Shown here piece by piece: positions 22,021 to 33,420 of a DNA stretch of 64,000 bases. Position 1 is the first letter of the stretch. The number at the start of each line of letters is the position of its first letter. This DNA is from Geosiphon pyriformis (Eukaryota > Glomeromycota > Glomeromycetes > Archaeosporales > Geosiphonaceae): positions 1 through 64,000 of the forward strand of contig JAAOMT010000630.1 of the NCBI GenBank assembly GCA_016748015.1, in the 5' to 3' direction. The notes beneath the pieces were generated by a model, which had not been told where the DNA came from, searched no databases, and saw nothing but the letters and a program-made list of their open reading frames with translations. A program made the translations under genes and the position numbers.

Positions 22021-22487
22021 ATAAATGGACAGAAAGTCAACAAGAAGCTTTTAATATTCTAAAAAAAAAGCTCATCCAAGCTCCAGTACTGATCTATCCA
22101 GATCACAGCAAACCATTCATCATCACCACTGATGCATCTGGCCAAGCATTGGGAGCAGTACTATCTCAGAGAAGACCAGACAGCAGAGAACATCCAGTAG
22201 CATATACCAGCCGAGATCTAACACCAGCCAAAAAGAACTATGGAACACCAGAACAAGAACACTTAGCAATCTATTGGGCAGTTATAAAGTGGAACGAATA
22301 CTTGAACCAAAAGTTTGATATATACATGAATCATAAAGAATTAATATCACTTCAAAAGCAAGAATGTAATGATGGCCACCAATTCAGATGGAAAATGGCA
22401 CTCTCACAATATATTTATACTATACACTATAAGAAAGGAAAAGACAATAGAAATGCTGATGGTTTGTCACAAATAAGACAAATCTAA
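22021..22487 (+). pseudogene. E3 RNase H
   Basis: This is an open stretch continuing from the reverse transcriptase frame that began at 21,687. ITTDASGQALGAVLSQR holds the first catalytic Asp. EQEHLAIYWAV holds the Glu. The later Asp position reads YMNHKEL, where TDH is usual, so a catalytic Asp is Asn. The final KGKDNRNADGLS motif is kept. The domain ends at TAA 22,485-22,487. Confidence 0.85.
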
Positions 22488-22552
22488 AAACATTTCAAAA
22501 CCCCAAAATATAACAAAAACCAGAACAATACCAACAAAAAATACAACAAAAG

Positions 22553-23815
22553 ATGAACATACAAAAATATCAACAACTTCAATATTATATAACCACTCAA
22601 CAATTCAAAAAAAATTTATTTCAAACGGAACGAAAGAGTATCAAACAACAATCAAAATATTTTATCACTCACCAAAATATACTTTATTGGAAAAATAGAA
22701 GAGATCCAGATCAACCAACCAGAGTAATTACAGAGCCAGAAAAAGAGACCATATTATTCAACATGCACTCAAATTCAACAGCAGGACATTTTTACAAAGA
22801 AACAACCATAGAAAAAACCAGAAAGAAATACTATTGGCCATCAATGTACCCAAACATCATTCAATATGTTCAAAATTGTGATACTTGTCAGCAAAGAGGA
22901 GGAACAAGACCCAGTAAACCATTAAGACCAATCAAAGTGGAACAACCATTCGACCGTATTGGAATTGATTTAGTCGGACCATTAACAATTACCAGCAGAG
23001 GAAACAAATACATAGCAGTAGCTATAGATTATCTCACTAAATGGCCAGAGGCGAAAGCAATTCAAAGAGCAGATGCAGAATCCATTGTCGAATTCATTCA
23101 TCAGGATTTGATTTGTCAACATGGATGTCCAAAAGAATTATTATCAGACCAAGGAACTCATTTTGTGAACAAAACATTAACAGAATTGAGCCAAAGATTC
23201 GGAATTAAGAGACCATTATCATTATCATACCATCCACAAACCAACAGATTAGTTGAAAAATTCAACAGAACATTGTGTGAAGCAATAGCTAAGCTCAGCC
23301 AAGAAAACCAGAACAATTGGGATTTGTTCATATCATCAGTACTATTTGCTTATTGAACAATGAAACAAGATACTACACAAGCAATACCATTTGAATTAGT
23401 GTATGGGAGAACAGCAACGTTACTAGTAGAAAGAGAAATTAATACATATCCAACTGAACCAATAACAGAAGAAAATTTTTAAGAAACATTGCTAAGAAGA
23501 ACATATGACTTAATGGAAACATTGGAAAACAAATAAAGAAAAGCAGCTGATAATATTCAAAAGTCACAAGAAAAACAGAAAAAAAAACATGATAGTCAAC
23601 TATCAGACAAACCAGTTGAATTCAAGATTAGAGACAAAGTATTACTACATCATACCAAAGTGGAAAAACAATGGAGTGGAAAATTCGACCCCAAATGGGA
23701 TGGATCATTTCACATAGAAGAAATTCTAGGAAATAGAGCTTACAAATTAAGACTGGACAACAGAATCTTAGCCAAAGCAGCACATGGTAATTGACTGAAA
23801 TCATATTACCAGATA
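22553..23815 (+). pseudogene. E3 integrase (broken late)
   Basis: Open from MNIQKYQQ at 22,553 to 23,356. The HHCC zinc-binding motif is complete (H-SNSTAG-H ... CDTC). All three catalytic acidic residues are present: GIDLVGPL, LSDQGTHF and LVEKFNRT. After TGA at 23,354-23,356 (probably Arg originally) the frame continues to a GPY/F-like module (FDPKWDGSFHIEEILG) and AKAAHGN*LKSYY. This is the best-preserved enzyme of the element. Confidence 0.9.
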
Positions 23816-24620
23816 GCATCAGCATCTACCAATAATATTTCACAATTGGGAGTACAAAGAATACTAGTCCAACCAGATGAGATTCTATGAGATCTGGAAC
23901 CAATAATTATCATCGACAACAACACATCCAATTGATCGACAAAAGAATATATAAAAAACATGGTTGACACAACAGAAGAGATCAGAAAAATGGAAATTAT
24001 GGACAATATCTATTCATTAGCCCAACAAATTTTTCAATTAATCCAACACCAGGAAATAGAAATTACAATCAATCAACAAACCATTCGTTACAAAAATATG
24101 GCAAAGATACCACAACACAAAGTACAAAAAAGACTTGAAAATGTTGTTGACAAGATCATGACCAAGATAAAAGTGGCCATAAAAGAACAACAAATAGTTG
24201 GACTATACCAAAAACTTACTAGAGAAAATTGGACTTGGTGAATGCAAAAATTTTTGAAAAACTATTGCCATTTCCACTTGGGACAACACGTAAATATACA
24301 GAATTTGTACACTGACAAAACAAAACAAATATTCGACACAACAATATTGAGACAACTGAAACAATTTGTGGGAAAGAACAATCTAACTACACAAGCTTGA
24401 GCTATTTACCAGCTATATATGGGATTTCAAAACTGACCAGAAATCTTACTCAACACAGCAATAAACACAGTTACAAGTAATCAATTGGGAAAAATGACCA
24501 ATGCCAAATTTGAAGAATTACAAATTCAAATAACACAAGTAATACTCAAAAAAAAAGTTCAAAAAATAATTCAAGAAGGAGAATTAAAGGAATTAAATTT
24601 CAATGGAGCTCAATATTAAA
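23816..24620 (+). pseudogene. E3 C-terminal pol extension, unrecognised
   Basis: It lies in the same frame as the integrase and is conserved with E1 and with the older fragment at 40,778-41,607. The open part 23,960-24,241 encodes MVDTTEEIRKMEIMDNIYSL followed by Gln/Ile/Lys-rich sequence of coiled-coil character. Later words include NIQNLYTDKTK and MTNAKFEELQIQI. It has no signal peptide, membrane segment or known domain that I can see, so it is not an obvious envelope protein. Confidence 0.6.
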
Positions 24621-24632
24621 AGGAGGGAATAA
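24617..24632 (+). other. E3 polypurine tract
   Basis: AAAAGGAGGGAATAA directly precedes the 3' LTR. E1 has AAAAGGAGAAAATAA at the same place. This is the expected plus-strand primer site. Confidence 0.7.
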
Positions 24633-25439
24633 TGTTACTCATAGAATATAGGAAAATATAGTATTATTAGTCAGTAGATATTAACCAATCAGAGGTAGAC
24701 ATAGTAAATATGGAATTCCAGGATTTCTCTCAGAGGAATTGCAGGATTCCAGGAATTTCAGGATTTCCTGATGAGGAATCACAAGATTCCAGAATTCCAG
24801 GATTCCTGTCACAAGGAATTGAGAAATTGAGAAATCTCAAATATGTATATATAGCAGTAATGTTAGAAACAAAAAAGACAGAATCAATACCACAGAATCC
24901 TTAGCCTAGAAACACAATCATCAAATAAATAATTATTTCATATCTCAATCCATTCTCCACTATCAACACTTCATGTTGATAGTAATTGATACTTAACCAT
25001 GCTGGAACAATAGCTCTTGATCACAGCTATTGATGAGATACTAATTTGCAAATCGCCTTGGCTTATTTCTTTAGATTTCTTTATTTTCTTTATTTTCTGT
25101 GATTTTGTTATTGTGCACTAACCAATTGATTGAAAGCACTGATTACTGATGTCAAGAATTGCCTGGTAAAAGACTTCTGTGAGAGAGTAGGACACATACA
25201 GAAGATACGGATTACTTACCAGAGAATTGCTGGCCACCAAGCCGAGAAAAAAATTGACAGACTTGCGAATCTGGGAAGCTACGGATAAAACAACTATTGA
25301 AGCTTTGTCCATTATACAAAAGACTTCATCAAAACCTTCAGATACAACACTTTCAGAACATCATTAACAGAAATAGCTTTTGAACACCAAGTTACAAGTT
25401 TGTTATTTAATTTGAGACCCCAAATAATCAATTGTAACA
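24633..25439 (+). repeat. E3 3' LTR (807 bp)
   Basis: It starts TGTTACTCATAG and ends CAATTGTAACA, perfect TGTTAC/GTAACA ends. It is closely similar to the 5' LTR but lacks one 41-bp GGATTCC-type unit. The scattered transitions between the LTRs suggest an insertion that is not very recent. Confidence 0.9.
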
Positions 25440-26290
25440 ACATTAAGAAAGTGTCATATCTGGTAGAAAACTTCTGGTTGTCAGCATTGTTTTTGGTGTT
25501 AAAAGATAGGCCACTTGGCCATGAACTATAAAATTGTTTCATCTTCTCCTTTTAAGGCTCTCAAAGTATTTAAACTGTATTTTGTCAGTTCTTTGTCTTA
25601 TGCAAAGACATCTGTTTCTCCTGTTCTTTCTGAATTTCCTCTTTTGGTGGCTTATGCTTCTTCTGTAACTGTTGATAATTCCTTGGTGTTTTTTTGGCTA
25701 ACATTTCTGAAATCTGATTTGGCCAAGCTTTTTGTTTTGGTTGAATTTATTGTTAAGCCTGTTGGCTTTATGGTTAAAATTTTTGAACAATTTGTTAATA
25801 GTAATCTTGTGTCTAGCAGTATGCTTGAAAACAAGGTTAATGAACTTATAGTATATTTGGGTATATTCAACAAATCTGTTGGTAAGTTGGAAAGAGAGGT
25901 GATAACATTAAAGACTGAGTGTGACATAGAAAATGTTGATTTGTTTAGTAATTTTGGTGCTTTAGTTGGAGTAAGTGATGAGGTGTTTGGTAAGTTAATA
26001 GCACTCTGAGAATTTGAATCTCTTGAAATTAGGTCTTGTCCTATAAAAACAGCTAAGTGGCTTGTTGAATTGGTTCCTAATAGTTTTACTTTGTTTGATA
26101 TAATTCAAAAGATGTCTATTTTGGACAAGTTTTCTTGTAAGTTAGCAGTATAGTATAGCCTAAACTGGCTTAAGTAGCTGGTTATATGTAGAAAGTATGT
26201 GAATTATATTTAGCTCTGGACTACTTAGTTTGGTCTTAATTTCTAGATTATGGTTGGACCATACTTATTAAATACATAATAATAATAAAA
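25440..26290 (+). pseudogene. LINE ORF1-like fragment B (3' half of split copy) and 3' UTR
   Basis: This continues fragment A. The first bases align with copy C at the ACACTAAGG position. The zinc-knuckle codons are degraded. 25,515-26,009 is open and encodes the C-terminal helical part (FVNSNLVSSSMLENKVNE, KLEREVITLK). The tail at about 26,150-26,290 (CTTAAGTAGCTGGTTATATG to GTTGGACCATACTTATTAAA) is the shared 3' UTR, and it ends in AATAAT repeats. Confidence 0.75.
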
Positions 26291-28625
26291 AATCAAAAAA
26301 ATCAAAAAAAAAAGTCACTTTTTGTTTTCTTAATTTAATAATCATAATTAGAACAAAGAGTAAGAAAACTGCATCTGATATTTTTCTTGAAATATCTAAT
26401 AAAATTTCAACCAGAAGAGCTCTTTTTGTTGTAGAAACAATTAAACAGAATATTTTAGAAATTTTTTTTTATCTAATAATTGTAAAAAGCTGCCTTTGGT
26501 AGCTATTGAAGCAATTTCTTTATCTTTGGCTGGTTTTTTATCAGTCAAAGTTCCCTCAAAGAGACACACTTGGGTTAGTCCTAGTGTTGTCTTTACTTTT
26601 ACTAAGAGCCCAAAAGTATTTAATAATAGACCAGTTAATAAGCTGGTATTTTCTTCTATAGCTTTAATATCTGATGCTATTAACACCTTCTCTTTAAAAA
26701 AAATGATCAAAAAACCAAAAGTTTAGAAAAGTAAGGGCAGTTACTTGTTTTTGCTATTGTTACATCGAAATTTTTTGTTGTTTCAAATGGGATCTTTGAT
26801 AAAATCTCTATTATATTACTTGGCACATCATCTAAAATGGGCCAAGATCAACTACTGACTGTGTTACCAAATGTGGTGTCTTATGGCAGATTATGACCAG
26901 TTTTAAAAACAAAACAATTATCTTCTATGATGTTATCTGTTTTTGAAAACTGGACTAACCAAATAGAAACTGAATTATCTTTTCCTCTGGTTTTTGGTGC
27001 TGCTGCTAGTAGTGCTTAGAAAATCATTATTAGTTATCAAAAATTTGCTGGATAGGTGGCCTTTATTTTGGTACTTAGTGCTTCTTTTAAGATTAAATTG
27101 GCTCATGTTAAGGCTGTTTTTCAGTCTGTACATGGTTTTTTGGATGTAAAATCTGTTTTTAAGAACAATGTGAAGCTTTTTTGTATGGAGTTTGTTTCTC
27201 AAAGTTCTCTAGATGCTGCATTTTTGGTTGAGCTTACAAGTTCTGTTTACCTTGCCACTCTCAAAATTGCCAAGTCTCTGGTGGTTTCTAAGTCTGATTT
27301 CTGTTCTGCTGCTATTGTACTACATAATGTGCCTTTGAATGTATCTGCTGCTAATATTAAAACAGCTCTTGGTGTGTTTGGTAGTATCACTCATATTGTG
27401 CTAAAGCCTACTGGCATTTGGCAGTATGTGGTTGTTTATTTTGAAAAGTTGGGTTCTGCTGTGTCTGTTTTAAATCATTGGTCAATTTTGGTGAACAAGA
27501 ATAGTGTTAGGATCCTCTTCTTGGTAAATCAGAATAAAACTATTTTGTTTTATGATAGGTTTAAGGCCAAATTAGTCAATTTTCTTTCTGGCTGCACAGT
27601 TTTTAAAATTAGTAATATGATTTCTCAAGTTGGTGGTCGGACATGTTGCATTTCCCACTCTCCTGAGTTTGGTCATTATTTTCAGTTTGCTCTGGTTATA
27701 TTTAGTTCTTTGGTTGATTTGGATATTGCAGTACTAAAAACTGGTACACTAAGGAAGTGTTATATTTGATGGAAAACTACTGGTAATTGGTGCTGTTTTC
27801 AATGCCAAGGTTCAAATTATTTGGCTTTGAATTGTAAGATGTCTCTATCTCTTTCTCTTAAGGCTCTTAAGATATTTACCTCTCATGGTATTGGTGACAA
27901 GTCTTATGTCAAAGCTACTGCTTCTGTGCTTTTTTTAGTCTCTAGTATTGTGAATAGTTTGGCTTCTTCTACTAAAATTACATCTAACAATTCTGTGGTT
28001 TCTTCTTGGTTGACATTTTTGGAATTTGATTTGACCAAGCTTATTACTTTGGTCAATTTTATTGTTAAACCAATTGGTTCTTTGGTTGAAGTGTTTAAAC
28101 AGTTTATTAATAGAGATTTAGCTTCAAGTAGTAATATTGGTCTTGAATTTAAAGAGGTTTTAGTGCATATAAGTAATTTTAGCAAGGCTATAGATAAGTT
28201 GGAGCAAGATATAGTTGCTTTAAAGAATAAGTGTAATTTTATTAATATTAGTATGTCTGGCCCTTATGTGAATCTATCTGATTTTGATGATAATATGTTT
28301 TTTAACTTAATATTACTCTGGAAGCATGAATTAGCTAATGTTAAATTGAATGTTTTTAGAACAGCTAAATGGTTGGTAGATTTGGTCCCTAATAGTATTT
28401 TATTGTTTAGATTGTTCATAAGATGTCATCTTTAGATAAGTTTTTTTCTAGTGTATCAAACATAATATAGTCTAAACTAGTTTGAGTAGCTAGTTACATG
28501 TAAAAAATACATGAACTATATTTAACTCTGGATTACTTAGTTTGGTCTTAATTTTTAATTAATGATTGGACTATACTCATTAAAACTTTAATAAATAAAT
28601 AATAATAATAAAAATCTTAAACCAT
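26291..28625 (+). mobile_element. ORF1-only LINE derivative, copy C
   Basis: It runs from an N-terminal Lys-rich start equivalent at about 26,340 (ATG decayed) to the AATAAT tail. It contains ORF1 and the shared 3' UTR but no endonuclease, reverse transcriptase or RNase H. It lies head-to-tail behind fragment B and tail-to-tail with copy D. Confidence 0.7.
26340..28435 (+). pseudogene. LINE ORF1-like protein, copy C (broken)
   Basis: The broken product has a Lys/Ser-rich N-terminal part (KVPSKRHTWVSPSV near 26,550) and a central region open from 27,056 to 27,769 that looks like an RRM-type fold (VLHNVPLNVSAANIKTALGV, GIWQYVVVYFEKL). A CCHC remnant at about 27,790-27,832 has its His changed to Tyr (C-FQ-C-QGSN-Y-LALN-C). 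A helical C-terminal part is open from 27,821 to 28,435. An RNA-binding chaperone role is inferred from ORF1 proteins of LINEs. Stops are mainly TAG/TGA. Confidence 0.65.
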
Positions 28626-28629
28626 TTTT

Positions 28630-28630
28630 A

Positions 28631-28665
<35 letters not shown>

Positions 28666-28666
28666 G
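28630..28666. repeat. (TAA)n/(TTA)n palindrome between copies C and D
   Basis: A run of TAA repeats is followed directly by a run of ATT repeats, so the region folds back on itself. It lies between the converging 3' tails of copies C and D, both of which end in AAT-type repeats. Confidence 0.8.
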
Positions 28667-28854
28667 ACTGTTATTTAATTGAATTTAGTTTAATTTATGT
28701 TATTTAATTACAATTAATAAAATTCAACATTATTTTAGAATATTTTATTTTTATTAAACTATTATAATATTAAATTACTTTATTATAATAATCAAATTAT
28801 TAAATTGTTTTTGTGCTTTTTTTGGTTGTTTACAAATTTTTTTTTTATTTGCAT

Positions 28855-31030
28855 AATAAATGCAGTCCAAAAACAACCTAATACTATATATCAAATGAAG
28901 TGATCTAAACTAGGTATTAATCATATGCTTTCTACATATGACTAGTTACTCAAACCAATTAAAAACATACTATATTAAAGCTAAAAAAGAAAACTTACTC
29001 AAGAAAGACATTCTTTAAACAATCTCAAACAATATAGCACTATCATTAACCAATCCAACCAACCACTCAGCTATTTTAAAGATATTAGTCTTAATAACAG
29101 CAAATTTATGTTTCCAAAGGGATATCAAGTTAGAAAACATTTTATTACTCAAACCAATCAGGTGCTCTGAATTATTAGACATATTAACATTTTCCATGCA
29201 GCACTTTTTTTTTAAAAAAACCACTTCTCTCTCTAACTTGTCAACAACTTTACTAAAAAAACTCATATGCACCAAAATCTTATTGACTTTAAGACCAAGT
29301 TTACTGCTTAAGACCAAATCTCCATTAATAAATTGTTCAAACAATTTGACCAAAAAACCAACTGGTTTAACAATAGACTCAACCAAAACAAAAAGCTTGA
29401 CAAAATTAAACTCCAAGGGAGGAAACTCAGAAAAACCCAAAAAAACAAAAGTCTTTGCATAAAAAACACCATTCACAAAATGTGATTTAAATACCTTGGA
29501 AGTCTTAAAAGAGAAAGGTGAAAATACTTTACAGTTCACAGCCAAATGACCCACTTCTTGACACTTAAAGCAGTACTAACAACCAAGAGTTTCTTACTAG
29601 ATATGGCATCTTCTTAGAGTACTAGTTTTAACAACTGTAGAATTCAAATCAACCTAAGAACCAAATGTAACCAGAACAAACCAGAAATAATAACCAGTTT
29701 CAGAAGAACAAAAAATGAAACATGTTTAACCACCAATTTGAAAAATTATATTACTAATTTCAAAAGCTGTGCAATCAGAAGGAAGATTGACCAACTTGGT
29801 CTTAAACTTATTATAAGACAGAATAGTCTTATTCTGATTTACCAAAAGACGGATTCTAATACTATTCTTGTCTATCAAAACTAACCAATGATTTAAAGCA
29901 AACATTACAGAATCCAATTTCTCAAAATAAACAATCACATATTGCCAAATGCCAGTAAGCTTCAGTACAACATAAGTAATACTACCAAACACACCAAAAG
30001 TTGTTTTAATGTCAGCAGCAGACATACTCAAAGACATATTATACAGTGCAACAGCAACAGAAAGAGAACCAGACTCAGAAATTACCAGAAATTTGGCAAT
30101 TTTAAGAATAACAAGATGAACAGAACCTGTAAGCTCAACTAAAAATACAGCATCTAAAGAACTTTGTGAAGCAAACTTTACACAAAAAAGCTTTACATTG
30201 TCTTTAAAAACAGATTTTGCATCCAAGAAATTATGTACAGATTGAAATACAGTCTTAACATAAGCAAATTTAATCTTAAAAATAGCATCAGATATTAAAA
30301 AGAAGGCCACTCATTCAGCAAACCTTTAACAACTAGTAATGATTTTTCAAACACTACCAGTGGCAGCACCAAAAACCAGAAAAGTTGATTTAGTTTCCAT
30401 CTGATCAGTCCAGTTCTCAAGAACAGATAACCCAATAAAAGATAGTTGCTTTGCTTCTAAAACTGATAAGAATCTGCCAAAAGACACCATATTTGGCAAC
30501 ACAATCAGTGGTTAATCTTGGTCTATCTTGAATGATGTGCCAAGTGATGTAACAGGGATTTTATTAGAGATCCCATTTGGAACCACAAAAGAGTTTAGTA
30601 TAACAATAGCAAAGATAAGCAACTGTCTTCACTTATCTAAAGTTTTGGTCTTTTTGATCATTTTTTTTTGAAAAGATGGTGCTAATAGCATCAGATGTTG
30701 AAGCAATAGAAGAAAAAACCAGTTTGTTGACTGGTTTGTTATTAAAAACTTTTGGGCTCTTTGAAGAAGTAGAGACAATACTAGAACTAATCTAAATGTG
30801 TCTTTTTAAAGGAACTTTAACTGGTAAAAAACCAGCCAAAAAAGAAAAAGTTCCTTCAATAACTATCAAAGACAGCTTTTCACAATTACTAGGTAAAAAA
30901 AGACTTTTAAAATATTCTGCCTGATTGCTTTTACAACAGAAAAAGCTTCTTTGGTTGAAATTTTATTAGATATTTCAGAAAAAATATCAAGTGCAGTCTT
31001 TTTATTCTTTGCTTTGGTCATAATCATAAA
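28855..31030 (-). mobile_element. ORF1-only LINE derivative, copy D
   Basis: This is a minus-strand copy of the same repeat as C. The start codon context is visible at 31,027-31,019 (ATG ATT ATG ACC AAA). The 3' UTR at 29,000-28,855 contains GGTTTGAGTAACTAGTCATA and TTGGACTGCATTTATT, as in the ORF2-bearing copies E and F. No ORF2 is present between ORF1 and the 3' UTR. Confidence 0.7.
29015..31027 (-). pseudogene. LINE ORF1-like protein, copy D (broken)
   Basis: The minus strand starts MIMTKAKNKKTALDIFSEI. The RRM-like centre is open at 30,310-29,726 (MSLSMSAADIKTTFGVFGS, GIWQYVIVYFEKL). An intact CX2CX4HX4C knuckle at 29,573-29,532 reads C-FK-C-QEVG-H-LAVN-C. The C-terminal helical part is open at 29,554-29,015 (KLEREVVFLKKK). 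It is better preserved than copy C at the zinc knuckle but broken upstream. Confidence 0.7.
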
Positions 31031-32500
31031 ATTAAGGAGACAAAAAGTTTTTATATTGTATTTTTATTGTTTTACAAATTCTTAAAAAATAAAAATAAAA
31101 TAAATAAAATAAAAAATTAATATTTTATTAATTCTTATAATTAAAAGTAATAAATCTAAGTTATTAAAATTTTAAAAGTATTATGCAAATTGTATTTAAT
31201 TTTAAAAAAAAGTATGTAATTTTTAGTAACAAAAAAATAAAATTTAATTTATAAATTTTTAGGTTTTTTAAATAACTTTTATTAAAATAAAAAAATAAAG
31301 AAAAAAATAGAAATTAATTTTGGTTTTAATATTAAATAAATATAAAAAAATATATTTTAATTCTGAATTGTCTTTTTTTAATATAAAATTACTATATGTG
31401 TATTTTTTATTATATAAAATAGATTTTAAAAACTTGTTATTTTTATTATTTTTTAAGTTATTTTACTATTGTTAATTATAAATTGTTATTTTATATTATT
31501 TTATTATTATTAACTATTTGATATGATTATTAATTGCTAATTATTTTGTATTATTGTGTATTATTATGTCTTTTTGTAATTAGTTGGTTTTTTTACTTAA
31601 ATAACAATATGTATTATCTAAACTTATTTATATAAAAAATAATAAAATTTATATTTAATACTAAGAAATAAAAATTAAATTTTACGTATAATAAAATTTC
31701 ATAAGATTTATATTGCTAATACAAATTTATAATAATCTTTTTAAAAGATTAAAATCGAAAAATGCCAAAAAAATATTTCATAAAATTTTAATGCAAATAA
31801 ATTTATATTTTACATCTGAATTTTAAACTTATAATAAACATAAAATATATTTGTTTAATAAATAAAAAAACTATTAAAACAGAATTTTGCAACTAACTTA
31901 TTATAATGATACAAAAACCATGTATAAAAATATTACATAATAACAAAATTACTTAAATTAAATTTGGAAAAAATATTATTAAGATTATAACAATTCCAAT
32001 ATTTTTTAAATAGTAAAACATGTTAACTATTAAGTAATTCCAAATAATTCAACTATGCAAATTTTAGAAAAACTTTTAACAGTTAATAATAATTTTTAGT
32101 TATTAAATATAAGATTAGAAGATAGTATTACACCAACTTTTTTGAACAAGTAAAATTAGATAGTTATTTAATAGGATTGTATGCTAAATCCTAACTTGTT
32201 TTGCTTTTTCAACAAAAGATAATTTCTTAAAATGACCACATTAAGCGATACAGCCAAATATTGATTTGTTTTTAATTTGATAAATGTATTGCTGCTAGAT
32301 GAAAATGTGAATGTTGGAGTAAAAACATTTTTTGAACTTTTTAAAATTAAAATAAATTGATTAATTAGACAATAATATAATAGATTAATAAATTATTTTG
32401 ACCAAAATCAATATATACAACTATCTAAAAATATTAATTACATGAATATTAACACAAAATTCCTTCACTTTATAAATCGCCCTTTTTTGAGAAAAATGCT
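31031..32500. other. AT-rich intergenic region, no gene seen
   Basis: Nearly pure A/T with homopolymer runs and stops in all frames. No LTR ends, protein similarity or RNA gene was recognised. Confidence 0.7.
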
Positions 32501-32866
32501 ATTAGATAAAACTACCCGGGGGATCTAATATACAGGTCTTTTATTTGTCGACGCGTAATGATATAAAAGTTTTTAATTTGATCAAATAAAAAACCATGTA
32601 CACTGCGGATTTTTCTGATTTGGTAAAATACTTTTTCTCATATATTTCAAAGCTGCTAAATTCTCTACACATTTATTTTTTCAGAATTTTTTGCCCAAAG
32701 AACTTAAAAAAATCTCGACCTTCCACAAATAAAGAAAAAAGATTAACGCACTTATTAGAGAGCTAAAGAATCGTATTTTCCTTATTCTTCAACTTCCATG
32801 TGTGCGAGCGCCTCACTCTGCTTGTATGGGGGAAAAGCGTCCGGACTTGATGATTAACTAACGCAA

Positions 32867-33010
32867 ATGTTAAGCTCATCCTTCAATTTGCTAATCGATG
32901 ATGGAGATTTGATTTCTTTAGCAAATTATACAGACATAGAGTATGAGAAAGCAGTATTGGTTTCTTTTGCCAAAAAGAGAAATGCTCGATGCTATATGAT
33001 AATTACATAA
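32867..33010 (+). CDS. Possible short ORF or exon remnant (47 codons)
   Basis: An open frame starting MLSSSFNLLIDDGDLISLAN sits in a local patch of higher GC (about 32,750-33,010) between AT-rich sequences. It ends in TAA. I do not recognise the product. It could be a small gene, a remnant exon, or chance. No splice partner was found. Confidence 0.2.
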   Translation: MLSSSFNLLIDDGDLISLANYTDIEYEKAVLVSFAKKRNARCYMIIT

Positions 33011-33420
33011 CTTTAAATCTTACAGTGGTGGGAGAGATCTATATTTCATATAAGGGTAGTGATAAAATTTATTTATAATGTTCGAGGGAACGAAAGCTTG
33101 TTTAAAGATATAATTATCTCTATCTGTTTAATTTAAACAACATTGTAGGTTGGTAAAAATTGTATCTCTTTAAACTTTTTATAGATCTATTAAACCATTA
33201 CAGAAAAAAATACAAATTCAAATAAAAAAAATACCAAGTATCACAAAACTTGCTATAAAATCAATATCAAGGAAGTGATTCAAGAAAAAATATTGAGCCG
33301 TTTTTTGCCTTTTAAAAGAGTTGAAAATAGCTAAAGATTTTTAAAATAGTGAATATATCTCAAATTGATCTTCCTATCCCACAACCTTATGCAAAAGAAT
33401 CTCAAGCCTGATCTACATTT
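33011..33420. other. Intergenic, 3' side of MIOX, no gene seen
   Basis: AT-rich sequence downstream of the MIOX stop codon. No conserved coding signal was found. It must include the MIOX 3' UTR and polyadenylation site, which cannot be placed exactly. Confidence 0.6.

Larger units (their letters stand above)
15369..25439 (+). mobile_element. Ty3/Gypsy retrotransposon E3, full-length, decayed
   Basis: This is the most complete copy of the family, about 10.07 kb with both LTRs. The order is LTR, primer site, gag with CCHC, protease, cysteine-rich linker, dUTPase, reverse transcriptase, RNase H, integrase, C-terminal extension, polypurine tract, LTR. It sits inside a LINE ORF1 copy (fragments A and B). 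Aligning the flanks to copy C gives a 4-bp target duplication, ancestrally ACAC, now ATAT on the left and ACAT on the right. Many stops, and Asn in place of catalytic Asp in both protease and reverse transcriptase, make it non-autonomous. Confidence 0.9.

Noticed and set aside
16279-24620. TGA read as tryptophan (alternative genetic code), because many Gypsy frames continue through TGA
   Set aside because: Host genes in the window use TGG for Trp and PRP18 ends in TGA. The transposon stops also include TAA and TAG and fall at Gln and Arg positions, so decay explains them.
23960-24620. Envelope gene after integrase of E3
   Set aside because: No signal peptide, transmembrane segment or Cys pattern of an envelope glycoprotein; composition is Gln/Lys-rich and soluble-looking.
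29196-29462. Plus-strand open frame antisense to LINE copy D
   Set aside because: It is a shadow of the minus-strand ORF1 frame, which has the zinc knuckle and matches copy C.
32512-32558. Cloning-site-like string (CCCGGG, GGATC, GTCGAC, ACGCGT) in AT-rich sequence, suggesting vector contamination
   Set aside because: The sites are not in the order and spacing of a standard polylinker, no vector backbone follows, and flanks on both sides are ordinary AT-rich genomic sequence.
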